Under the pieces are notes generated by a model. That model had not been told where the DNA came from. It did not search any database and worked only from the letters and a program-made list of their open reading frames with translations. The position numbers were made by a program, and so were the translations under genes. 64,000 nt of DNA, taken from contig CM060961.1 in the NCBI GenBank assembly GCA_030765045.1, forward strand, positions 139,239,564 to 139,303,563, written 5' to 3'. Shown here in pieces: positions 25,879 through 35,799 of the stretch (positions are counted from its first letter, which is position 1; each line of letters opens with the position of its first letter). The stretch comes from Tenodera sinensis (Eukaryota > Arthropoda > Insecta > Mantodea > Mantidae).

Positions 25879-26218
25879 CAGAGTGGAAGTGAAATGGTCC
25901 GTCAAACTTTAACAGCGAATTTCTCATGTTGTGAATAACAAGAAAGTCTAATTCCAAACTAATGAAAAGTTTATAGTTTTCTAGAAAAAAGAATATTTTT
26001 ATAAAAAAAATGTATCTCACCTGACTGAATTATTATTGATTGAAGGTCCTTGATTTATGGCTATATTCATAGAAAATTGAATAAACTACAACTTTTCCTT
26101 CGGCGTATTTCAATACATTCAACTGTTTTTGTGCAAATTAAATTTAAAAGAACCCACAATTTGTTGCCTTTTTATTACTCACAACATGAGTCTGGCGGAT
26201 CATTTCACTTCCACCCTA
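25879..26218. mobile_element. Foldback MITE, copy 2, with one arm mostly deleted
   Basis: The left arm matches copy 1 (5147-5720) in full: CAGAGTGGAAGTGAAATGG at the end, then AACAAGAAAGTCT and TGAATTATTATTGATTGAAG. Beyond the centre only about 50 bp of the right terminus remains (ACTCACAACATGAGTCTGG to CACTTCCACCC). TA flanks both ends. The element is 340 bp, against 574 bp for copy 1, so one arm has lost about 230 bp. Confidence 0.8.
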
Positions 26219-26372
26219 TATATAAAGGCAGGCAGAGGTAGATGGCTGTGCAGTTATTTTTAACTTGCTGCTGTGAAGGAGTCTGATAAAGTTCTGTTTA
26301 GTTAGAGCAGAGTCGGGAATTCAGTTACGAAGAATGTCAGGAATGTTGAGGAATCCACAGATCAAGAGTGCC
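26219..26372. other. Short unannotated spacer
   Basis: Nothing recognised between the MITE and SINE-A. Confidence 0.4.
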
Positions 26373-26384
26373 GATGGAAGGATA

Positions 26385-26581
26385 TTGTTGTTGTAGTGTT
26401 TAGCGCCCGCTTTTACTACTACGGCACCGCAGACGGTGACACTGATGATACATGAAGATGGAGCACCGGTGGAATGAGATGGTGGGGGAAACCGGAGTAC
26501 CCGGAGAAAACCCGCCCTGACGCCGCTTCGTCCACCACGAATACCACATGCGGGTCCCTGGGATCGAACCCGGGCCGCCTA
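26385..26581 (-). mobile_element. SINE-A copy 1, 5' truncated, with 12-bp TSD
   Basis: On the minus strand it has a B box (GGGTTCGATCCCAGGGACC), then CCGCATGTGGTATTC, TGGACGAAGCGGCG, CCGGTTTCCCCCACC, CATTCCACCGGTGCTCC and a CTGCGGTGCCGTAGTA tail. The A-box half of the head is missing. GATGGAAGGATA occurs at 26373-26384 and 26582-26593, a perfect 12-bp duplication. The copy at 35384-35623 is full length. The frames crossing it are not genes. Confidence 0.88.
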
Positions 26582-26593
26582 GATGGAAGGATA

Positions 26594-27499
26594 CTTTGTG
26601 TGTTACAACTACATAGATACAAGTATCACATCCACTACCCTCACTACCCCATGCTAGTCCTTATTAACGTTAAATTTCCTTCCCCCACCTCACTTGCCCA
26701 ACACTTGTCAATGAATTACTGCACTACATTCCTGGTGTAAACAAATGCTCATGCCATCGATCAATCAAGCTAATGAAAATCATTTGTTACTGTACTGCAT
26801 GTATCTTTTTGCACTTCAAATAATAAAAAAGGTGAATAATTGTAGTATTTTAATCATGGTTTAATTTCAACATAACTTATTGAATTAGTTTCCATTTATT
26901 ATTATGGTCATACGTCATCGACGTTCCCGAGTTATTTACTAAGCAACGTATGTGTTTAATGCCTAATGTTTATATCAGGATCATGCCTGAGTGCGCAGTA
27001 GATCAGAGCAGTGTAATTAATAAAGCATTAATTTACGGTCCCCTTACTTTTTGTTGTGTGTGCATGAAGTTGACATCACTGTTGACATCCTCATAGCATT
27101 TTGCTATTTGTCCACACTGACGTTCAACTCCGATACTGTGTTGCATCACGTTACGTGTATGTGCAAGATCAATGTATGCCACCCATACGCGGCATAGAAC
27201 TAACTTCTGATCTATCTCTCTCTCTTCTTGCGGTGCTAAAACTGAATGTTTTGATAACTAAGCGGTGAAAAGCAATAGTTTTGAAAGTGTTCAGTCTTTT
27301 GTTTCAGCATTACGATACTCTAGAGGTTTAAGTTGAGTCAGTACGGAGAGGATTTCACACTGAGTCCAAGCAGGCTATTGTATGTCATCCTTAGGAGGAA
27401 GGAATAAAATGAGAGTAAGCAACGAGTGTGAGGGAAGCCAGGCGAGCAGCAAGCTAATGTGAGGGTCCCTAACGTGTACTGGAGAACTTTCATTTCGAC
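26594..27499. other. No recognisable feature
   Basis: AT-rich non-coding sequence. Confidence 0.4.
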
Positions 27500-27850
27500 A
27501 CCAGGGTTCACCAAGTAGTCACTAGATGCACGGGTTTCGACAGCGGTTGCCCCCCCCCCCCCCCGGCAGATCTGCCAGGTATAAGGTCGCCCACTCGGCT
27601 AAGAGCAGCAGTTGCAGTGCTCAAATACCCCACAAGGCAGCGCCAACATTCACTAACACTTCCGACCCGGGATTGAAAGGAAGGTAAAATAAAATGAAGG
27701 ATCGACAGATTCGGGGATATAATTTTCCTTCCCAGCATTCGCGCCTGCTAACCCGAGAAAACTCTTAAAAAAAAACCATGGGGCCGCGGGAATCGAACCC
27801 ACGATCTTCCAAATCCGAGTCTCACACTTTGCCGCGGAGTCATCTCACTT
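27500..27850 (-). mobile_element. SINE-D copy 2, 3' truncated
   Basis: The minus strand carries a tRNA-like head around 27780-27850 with B-box GTGGGTTCGATTCCCGCGG. It then shows the family core GCGAATGCTGGGAAGG and TCCCCGAATCTGTC. A C run (27550-27564) lies near its 3' end, and the usual family 3' motif is absent. Confidence 0.65.
27550..27564. repeat. Poly-C tract
   Basis: Fifteen C residues, inside or at the edge of SINE-D copy 2. Confidence 0.9.
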
Positions 27851-29864
27851 GTCAAGACGCCATTAAGTCAATATCGGAAGGAATTGGTTCTACCTGTACA
27901 TACTTTGCAACCCAGTTGTAGAACTAGGTGGTTATGAAGTTGGAAGACGACTCAGAGTGACACATATCTACGTTCTTAGTAATAAAAGATATTGCATAAT
28001 ATTTTTCACCCATTCTTGAATTAGTACATTTACTTTAAGAAGTGTAGAGGTATATATTTAATACTAGATGTTTGTGTAGTAAACCATAGCACGTGGTTAA
28101 GGTAACATTGTGAGGCAAGGACGACTTTTTTCGTGGGCCCCGAAAAGTAAAACTTGAGAAGCTAATTAAGGGGAAGCAAAAAGTATCTGCGTACGTTTGA
28201 GACGTCAAGTGCGGAGTGATATTACGTTCATTGTCTATGTTAGAAGATATTTTTGATCTGGAAGGCTGAGAGCCAAGACCAAGAAGGGACTTGATCGTTG
28301 ACGCCACAGAGTATTAAGTTTACTGCCTCTGGATTGGAATACACACTATGTGACATTTTAGCTTTTCCCTCAAAGAGTAGGTTGTAATAGGCACAAAATC
28401 ATACATTAGAAAATTTCGCTTATTAGTGAATTATTCCGAAAACGTAAAATAAGAGCGTTTATAAATGGATGCCACTGTATGTTTCGTTATGTATGAGCTA
28501 TCCATAGAATAAATTGAAGACAGCAAAGTCTTTGTTGCAGGTACTCATGCTCTTAGGTAAATTAGATGCACCGTGATTCTAGTTTTGTTGTCACCGGGGA
28601 AAGGTACAATTTCAACTGTATAATAATCAATAAGCATCATAAACAGCTACAAGTTTGGTATTTCTAAATCGTTTTAGATCCTATCAAATGTATATTTACA
28701 TCCCAGAAAAATACATTGTTTTGCCACTTTTCGCATATCTGCTATACAAGAACAGAAAATGAGACGAATATGGAGAGGGAAAAACAGATACTGAGGTAGA
28801 AAAGATCTTCGCAGTTGAAGCAAGAGAGGGGAACTGTTGGTAACAATACCAACAATACTCAAGACTATGCGGAAAAAATACAAACCGAATTGGATGTGCT
28901 ACTTTAAAAACGAAAGAAAAATAACTTGCATCTGTCAGCCCACAACCAAGAGGTTGAAAAGAGGGGTAGGCAACGCTGATTTCACAAATTCCCGTTTTCA
29001 TTCTTCGAGTTTATGATGATTGAAAAGAGAAACGAGAAAAAAGCGCTATGGATTCCATCCTTACAGTCGAAATTCGACGACTTGGAACCAATCGTAGCAG
29101 AATGTGCACGGAAGATGAAAGAGAAAATGAGAACAACAGAGAGGGTGAAACTGGTAGCTTGTGCAAGCTCTAGGAAGCCTTGCAGCTCTGAAAACAACAG
29201 AGGATTATGAAATAAGATCCTGTGGAAAGCTGGCAAATTGCAAACAATAAGGCACCATCAAAACACAGCAATTCCTTAACTTTACCATCTAATGAGGTTT
29301 ATCTCACCTCGATTTACACCCTTCTTCTTGTTTACTCAACAGCAAATACCAACACATACTTAATGATTTATTTTATAGTAAAAACCTTTGTAGCGCTTCC
29401 TCCTTTCAGAAATTTAACTCCTACATTAGCTCTTCAAGGGACATTAAATCTCAAATTTGAAGTAAAACTTGAAATTTTCATTTATATCATGTGCATATGT
29501 ATAGTCACAGATTGTATTACTACTCGTATATATGAGCTTTATTAATTAGTAATACATTTAATGTTATTTCAATTACTTTGCTGCACCCTTGATGTCTTAG
29601 ATTCTCATGTTGACTTTCCAGAAAAAGATATATATCTAGTAAATCATACGGTTAAAATCATGGCTTGGTTTACAATTCAAAGAAGGGTGCGTTGTAAATG
29701 GCATATTAATAGCATTTTCTGCATCCTAATGTATTTTCCTTCCTGCGTTGAATTTTTGAGCGCACGTGGGATGGCATTTTGATAGTGTAGATCTAGGATA
29801 AATGAGATAAACTAGTATTAATACCGTAAAAAGTTTAGTGTGAGAAAACAGGTAAACATTTAAG

Positions 29865-29869
<5 letters not shown>
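27851..29869. other. No recognisable feature
   Basis: About 2 kb of AT-rich sequence. Frames of 100-107 codons at 28696-29001 (minus) and 29222-29545 (plus) have no recognised motif. Confidence 0.4.

Positions 29870-29950
<81 letters not shown>
29870..29950. repeat. (CA)n microsatellite
   Basis: About 40 dinucleotide units directly upstream of a retroposon 3' body. Confidence 0.97.
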
Positions 29951-29951
<1 letters not shown>

Positions 29952-29974
29952 CATAACACACCATATATACAAAT

Positions 29975-30090
29975 ACCGAGTGGAAGGTACCACTTCGGCC
30001 GCACGCTAACCAGGGATTCCGCATGATGAGCAACAAATATGTCCAATACTGTTACTGTTAATAAAGAACCGTTCAGCCGGAAAAAAAAAA
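29975..30090 (+). repeat. Retroposon 3' body, family G copy 2, with A tail
   Basis: It contains AACCAGGGATTCCGCATGATG, quoted in part, then AACAAATATGTCCAATACTG and AATAAAGAACCG, ending in ten A residues. It is homologous to 8325-8465 and 30404-30520. The AATAAA-like motif and A run mark a retroposed RNA 3' end. No tRNA-like head is attached. Confidence 0.65.
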
Positions 30091-30403
30091 TGTTTGTCAT
30101 ATATTTGAAATATTGAAGCCATATAGCTTCTTGATTGTGTGAAAAATCCTGTAGTATCCTTTTATTTCAATTGGACTGAATTTAGTCACAATTTAATGTT
30201 AACGTGACATTGCGAAATCTTTTTTAGAAGTTAAACTTTGCATAACTGTTTAGCGATAAATTGTCACTAAATTCATTCGAATTAAAGTATAAATCTATTG
30301 CAGCCTTATATACAAAATGTTTCCACAACAGTTAGTGAAACAATAAACAATTTACACTCATTTGTCAAGAAGCTAGACAGCTCCAAATATTTGGCACAAA
30401 TAT

Positions 30404-30617
30404 TTTTTTTTTTTTGTTTGCAAAACGGTTCTTTATTGAATAATTTGTATTGGACATATTTGTTAAACAGGTCATGTAGAATCCCTGGTAAACATTGGCT
30501 GAAGTAGTATAGGCATGCGCCGCTTTGTCCACCACAATCCCAAATTCCGTTCCCTGGATTCGAATCCGGACAGCCTAGGTAAGAGAGGAACGCTCTAACC
30601 ACTCGGTCACAGCGCCA
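30404..30617 (-). mobile_element. tRNA-headed SINE with family G 3' body and A tail
   Basis: The minus strand starts with a clear tRNA-like head: CTGTGACCGAGTGGTTAGAG (A box) and GGATTCGAATCCAGG (B box). Next comes a GGTGGACAAAGCGGCGC segment close to that of SINE-A. The body then switches to the family G block (CCAGGGATTCTACATGACC, AACAAATATGTCCAATAC, CAATAAAGAACCG) and ends in a run of about 12 A. It therefore links a SINE-A-like head to a different tail. No TSD was recognised. Confidence 0.75.
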
Positions 30618-31261
30618 TGTATTAACATTTATTTACGATTTAATTACTGCGGCATTTTGATATATCTCTTTCGTCGCAAGCAGCGACCTTATCTACAGTT
30701 ATTGACCAACTGAATCAACACTAGTAAGCGTGACTAATCGATCACCACTTCGGATTCAGGGCAGTAGTAGCGCAATCTTGATCCTCCTTCTGAAGAGCTG
30801 ACAGTAATTAATGTTATTTTCAAGTAGACATTTCACTTATTCACTATCGTAGAAAATGCAGTGTGCAAGACTGTCTCGTATTTTCAAATTTCTTCCTTCT
30901 CCTATCGCACTTGCTTATGTACTACAACAACCATCCGTACAAGCAAGGAAATAAATTAAGATCCTTATAAATCTTATTAAACTTTTGTTTAGAGAAGATG
31001 CCTTTCCTGTCTGTACTATACTTCTAGTCTCCTTATTACCAAAAGAACACAACGCGCGCAAGACTCTCGTGTCTCAAAAAGCAAAGTAGGATGTTTGATC
31101 CAATTTACACCAGAAAATATTGCCAAAGCTTTTGATTATCTTTTAATTACCTCCATAACTAGCACCTAACCTCTGCGATGGAACGGATTCTTGCAGTTTA
31201 AGAATGGGGTGTAGGAAAATAATTTGAGTGGACTGTGCCTATGGTAGCCGCAACATTTAAC
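30618..31261. other. No recognisable feature
   Basis: AT-rich non-coding sequence. Confidence 0.4.
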
Positions 31262-31440
31262 GGCGGCTGATAGCAGACTATTACTATTCTTTTTCTTCTT
31301 GTGGAAATAAATTTTGCGGGTGCAAATGATATTTATATAATTGACTTTACAGCGTGATTTCACAGCGTGTTTAACTATACAACATACAAAGGCGTGGCAA
31401 GCCTATGATTGAATTTAGTGTCGAGCCATCCATCTAATTT
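31262..31440 (+). repeat. Repeat B, copy 1
   Basis: It matches 54720-54905 in the same orientation. Shared runs include TATTACTATTCTTTTTC-like, TGATTTCACAGCGTGTT, AACTATACAAC and TCTATGATTGAAT-like sequences. It is non-coding; class unknown. Confidence 0.6.
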
Positions 31441-31494
31441 TGCGACATCCATAAGTGTCTTTGATGATGAACTGATATAGATGAATTTTATCTT

Positions 31495-31990
31495 TTCTTC
31501 AACCGACCTGCTACCGAGCAGATGGCTCCACGGTAACGTAGGAGCGTCCGGAGTTCGGGGTTCATTCCCGCGGCCGACCCATAGTATTTTTTCTTTTTTC
31601 AGGAAGGATAATTACACTCCCCGAATGCCACGTCCTCCAGTTCCTTTCTCCTTCATTTCAATCCGGTAGAGTCAGAGTTGGAAGATTGGCGATGAGCGAG
31701 TTTGACGCTGCTGTGCGAGCACTTTGCGAACAGTCAACTGTAAATGTTGTTCTTGGCGGATGGATGGCGTTGTAATTACCCGACCGTTGGCTGCTTGGAC
31801 CACCCTGGTGTTGAGATGAATCTCCAGTACACCTTGCGGGCCTTGCTGGCTCGCGCTTCTCGCCTGGGTTTCAACACGCCCCTCTTACTTCATCCCTTCC
31901 TCCCGGGGTCTGACATACAACAGCCTCAACAGCTGGCTCAGTATGGAATCCCCATCGTAAATACTCGACCTCTACCTCTCTAATTCGGAC
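31495..31990 (+). mobile_element. SINE-D copy 3, near full length
   Basis: A tRNA-like head (GAGCAGATGGCTCCACGGTA, then GTTCGGGGTTCATTCCCGCG as B box) leads to the family core AGGAAGGATAATTACACTCC and CCCGAATGCC. A GC-rich body follows, and then the 3' motif CATCCCTTCCTCCCGGGGTC. The frames at 31481-31983 are read-through of the SINE. No TSD was recognised. Confidence 0.7.
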
Positions 31991-32054
31991 AGTTGCTGTT
32001 GGTCAGGTTGTTAAGCACGGGTAACTGGTAGAAAAATTACTATTTTTATACCTA

Positions 32055-32093
32055 ATTGGGACGGCCAAGGAAGAGGTGGAGAGACAAAGTATT
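32055..32093 (+). pseudogene. Possible LINE C-terminal scrap
   Basis: The frame reads LGRPRKRWRDKVL before a stop. GRPRKRW is common near the C-terminus of endonuclease/reverse-transcriptase proteins of non-LTR retrotransposons. Thirteen residues alone are weak evidence, and no reverse transcriptase is recognisable upstream. Confidence 0.25.
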
Positions 32094-32594
32094 ATGAAGG
32101 CGGAACAAACCAAAATGGTCCGAAAAACACTACCTAATTAACGCACTGCTACCATATTTCCCAGAAACAACCCCATATTTTTCAGGTTTAGAATTACGGG
32201 CAAGTACAATCACAAAGTACAGTAAAATGAAAATGTTAGCAATGTGAGCAGTCCAACTAATGTGCATAATGTAAGAAACGGCAGCGCCTTTCACCAGTGG
32301 CCATCTCTTTATAAAAGAGCTGACGCTGTAAAGTTGTCTTCTTCTTGCAGCGTTACATATACATCTTATAAGTGGTTCATTTACATTTTCAAATAAGTAA
32401 AAGCCACGCTTATCATTCAGATAATGCACCTGAAGAGATTCAACTCTCAACAAATTTGCATGGCACAAAATACACTTTTGACAAAACCCAAGAAATCGCT
32501 TTCTACCTCTATTTTTCTATACATTTCTTTCCTTTACTATCTCTTGGAATGGTTTTCATAAGTAGCATATTGAACCCTTCCTGTCTGAACATTT

Positions 32595-32912
32595 GAATTG
32601 CTTCATAAGAGACTAATCTGATGTGTTGCACTTATGACTTTCTCTACTCTTGTACAAATTCTTCTTACCGACACTTATTCTTTCATCTACTTCACGTTAA
32701 TCGAAATAAACATTTATAGAAACTTTTACTATATTTTTTAGGTAGAACGGGAATAAGGGGATACTGTAGGCTTAAGCGATAGCCGATATTTTTAGAACTG
32801 TTCTCTATGTGATGGCTTTGACATTCCGTTCTGTTTGCATGACCAGAAGGGAATAAAAATATCGACTTTCCATTTGAGAGAAGTGTAAATATTGGAAAAT
32901 TCAAACCCAAGT
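32595..32912 (-). repeat. Repeat A, copy 5 (partial)
   Basis: In reverse it matches the distal half of Repeat A: TGATGTGTTGCACTTATGAC, TTTCTCTACTCTTGTAC, AGCGATAGCC, ACATTCCGTTCTGTTTGCAT. It stops exactly where LTR copy 3 begins. No continuation was found after the LTR. Confidence 0.7.
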
Positions 32913-33508
32913 GCACGACAAAGGACAGTCGGAGCTAAACTACTCCACATCACGTACCAGGCCGGCAGCAAACAGGCCCTCAAGGTCAGGTTGCCTCGTG
33001 CAACTGTTTAAATGCTACTAATAACAATGAGCGCGGCGCATAACAGAGGATTGCTGGAACCTTCGAGAGGTACCCGGTGGCCGGTGTGTTTGAGGAAGCT
33101 CGAGAGAGGTCCGTGTATCGTCTTACTTACTATATAAGAAGATGAGTCAACGAGTTAGAGTGAGCTACGGTTACAGACATAAGTCGGTGAGTGTGTCAGT
33201 GAGTGTAAGACAGGCGTGTGTGTGGTACTGTCGTCGTGAAAGACGTCGCGTCAAAATAAACAAACTTTCACGAGAGTTGAGTAATTGTATTGTCAGAGTT
33301 AGTGTACGAGAGACAGAATAAGTGCAGAAAGACAGTGAAAGAACTGAGTCAGGGCTACGAGAACAAAACAGTTGTGAGTAATGATATTACGAAAGACTGT
33401 AGACTGTGTTAACGTGAGTATAAGACAACAGTGTTCTTGTGCCCAAGTTTTAGAAGAAAATAAAGTGAGAAAAAGGAAACTGGACAGGACTTTTGTGGTT
33501 TTGTCACA
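32912..33508 (+). mobile_element. LTR copy 3, retrotransposon family L, slightly 5' truncated
   Basis: It begins at GCACGACAAAGGAC, about 20 bp inside the expected TGTGAC start, and ends in TTTTGTCACA. It aligns with the other three L copies along its length (AAACTACTCCACATCAC, a TATA box, GACGTCGCGTC, ACTGAGTCAGGGCTACGAGA). No primer binding site or coding region follows. It interrupts or abuts Repeat A copy 5. Confidence 0.75.
33131..33137 (+). promoter_or_regulatory. TATA box inside LTR copy 3
   Basis: TATATAA sits at the position of the TATA boxes in LTR copies 1 and 2. Confidence 0.5.
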
Positions 33509-34644
33509 TTTTACGTGAAAATTAGCATCTTTCAAAACGCTTGTGTAAAGTTGCAATGTTGCAGATCCAAACTCAGACAAAATATGCCGCCGAAACGTTG
33601 CTATTGTAGAATGACCCTTAATATTCTACTGCATCCGTAAACATCCATGTCCCGTCGTAGTGAAGGTTCAAATTTAGTTCCTAGTAAACGTTGATGAGCA
33701 AGCCTCGTTAATCCAGGACCTGCACAACTTAAGTTGGTCGTACGTCTATTCAGTTACATTCACATTAATGCAAACTACTGCCGATGTAACCCCGCCATTA
33801 TATTTAGAAACATTATTTTTTGTTTAAAAAAAGCCTCCCCCTGGGAACGACTACTGGCACGGAGTTGTTCGGCAGGTGTAATTGTACCTTGCTGCAGCAC
33901 GAACCCAGTTGTCTGTTGTACACAAACTTCCTCCATCGTTACTGCCAGAAGCACTACTCCATTGAGAGCACAACAAACTTTTCAACCCTTCGTCGAGGGA
34001 TATCCTCCCCCTCCTGCCCCAGCAGAACACACAGAACAGCGTTGTGCTTTAATTTGTTTGGATACATTCCTTGTGCCTGTTGAAGGCGAAGCCCTAATGA
34101 GAGGGCCCAGATATATGTACATGTGTATTTCCATTGCACATTTGTATAGTTTGGGAACAGTCCAGTATTCTAATTTCATTATCTTTATCTCATGTCCTTG
34201 ATTGTGTCATTATAATCAGCAACATAAACATATGCATTAATTCTGAACATATACTTAAGGTTTTTCACAGGAGAAAAGAAAGCCTAAGACATTACCCAAA
34301 TCCATAAATATAGATATTAGTATTATTAACCACAACATATCTTCTATTTCACACTTGAATGGCCCTTTAAAACGTGTCATACGTGTCAGTTTCTATCTGG
34401 AAGCCTCTCTTACTATAGGATTCTAGTAAACAATGATAAGTTTTGACAACTAGACAAACCATTCAAGAGAACCTCAGAAATCCTCAAATACTAAATCAAC
34501 TGCATTAAAGGCCCTTTATATGCACTTAATGCTTCTTAGGTTTTCAAATATTCTCATATTCTTATTTCTAAATTGTTCCATAAGATGGACTGTTCGCTAT
34601 AAATAAATTACATCTTGAATACTTAGTTAAAAATAAAAATTATA
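33509..34644. other. No recognised gene; 155-codon frame of unknown meaning
   Basis: The plus-strand frame at 33734-34201 is long for this AT-rich setting. It has a Pro/Thr/Cys-rich middle, no motif I recognise, and overlapping open frames on both strands. It is not retrotransposon gag or pol that I can identify, despite lying 230 bp after LTR copy 3. Chance or an unrecognised repeat is most likely. Confidence 0.35.
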
Positions 34645-35790
34645 AGTAATAGGATAAAAATGTGAAGGTATATTTTTTACTTTTTCTACCACGTATAGTA
34701 AGAAGAAGAAGAAGTATTGTATTCCACCCAAAACTCCGATGTCGAGATTTTGCCAGAAATATGTTTTGAGACCCCCTGAATAAAAAAAAAAAAAAAAGCA
34801 TTTTTTGAAAAAGATCTTATGTGTGTGTCTGTCAGTATGTCTGCGGGCAACATAACTCAAAAACGAAAAGTCGGTTAAAAACCAAAGTTGGTATTTAAGT
34901 TTAGTATGTTTTAAGGATGCGACACGAAGATTTTGAGGAAAATTTCTCCACTCTACACTACACTTTACATGGAAAATGTTTCGAAAATTTTTAATTTCTC
35001 GAAAATGTCTAACAACTTTGATTAAAATGTCATATGTTTTAAGATTTTTTTGACAAATGAAATGCATATTTTGAATTTTCTGGGTATAGCGTATGCAGTC
35101 CTATTTACTCTGAATGACTTTTGCATAACTGGTAAGCCGCAAGAGATAAACAAAATCTTACTGTACAAAAAATGTAGATCTTGCTAAACCACACAATTTA
35201 TGTCCACTTTTTTTACTTTTGTAGAATGAACCATTTCGGAAGTATTCCTTGTTATTTGTGTGATGTTTGGAATACTTCAAACTTTCGTCAAATGGAACAT
35301 CGTTATTCATTTTTATATCTTAACCGTGCAAAGAGAACGGAATGTGAAACTTTAGAAGATATGACTATCACTCAAAGCCTACCATAGCCGCGCCGTAGCC
35401 GAGTGGTTAGACCATTCGCTTCTCACCAAAGCGACCCAGGTTTAACCCCAGGTAACCGCATGTGGGATTTGTGCTGGACGAAACGGCGCTGGGGCGGGTT
35501 TCCTCCGGGTTCTCCGGTTTCCCCCGCCATCTCATTCCACCGGTGCTCCACCTTATTTCCATGTATTATTAGTGTCATCGCCTGCGGTGCCATATGTAGT
35601 GAAAGTGGGCGTTAAACTGCAAAAAAGCTTACCGTATTCCCATATTCCCATTATATCTACAAGAAAACAAACATTAAGATAATTTATGAAAATATTTAAC
35701 TCAACAATCACGAAGACAATATAGGAATAGGAGTTTGTAAGAATGGTTAGTACAAGAGTAGAGAAAGTCATGTGAGTGCAACACATCAGG
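34645..35790 (+). repeat. Repeat A, copy 6 (reference copy), split by a SINE
   Basis: This is the most complete copy: about 740 bp before the SINE at 35384-35623, about 155 bp after it, plus one TSD copy. Order of landmarks: GTATTGTATTCCACCCAAAA; an internal A tract; a GTGTGTGTCTGTC segment; ACGAAAAGTCGGTTAAAAAC; TTGATTAAAATGTCATATG; ACTGGTAAGCCGCAAGAGA; ACAAAATCTTACTG; AACCACACAATTTATG; GAACCATTTCGGAAGTATTC; then after the SINE ATATCTACAAGAAAACAAAC and TGAGTGCAACACATCAGG-like sequence. No open frame persists. It has no TIR, LTR or tRNA box. Confidence 0.8.
35384..35623 (+). mobile_element. SINE-A copy 2, full length, with TSD, inside Repeat A
   Basis: The tRNA-like head GCGCCGTAGCCGAGTGGTTA (A box) and CCCAGGTTTAACCCCAGG (degraded B box) are followed by the SINE-A body. 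Body landmarks are CCGCATGTGGGATT, CTGGACGAAACGGCGC, CCGGTTTCCCCCGCC, CATTCCACCGGTGCTCC and CTGCGGTGCCATATGTAGT, with a short A run at the end. AAAGCCTACC (35374-35383) and AAAGCTTACC (35624-35633) form a 9/10 TSD. Removing the SINE restores Repeat A as seen uninterrupted at 24185-24920. Confidence 0.9.
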
Positions 35791-35799
35791 TCTTTCTTT

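Noticed and set aside
26419..26740. Frames of 67 and 88 codons on opposite strands
   Set aside because: They read through SINE-A copy 1 and its flank.
31481..31983. Frames of 62 and 79 codons
   Set aside because: Read-through of SINE-D copy 3.
34627..35067. 146-codon minus-strand frame
   Set aside because: Antisense to Repeat A copy 6. The frame is not kept in other copies and includes poly-Phe from the A tract.
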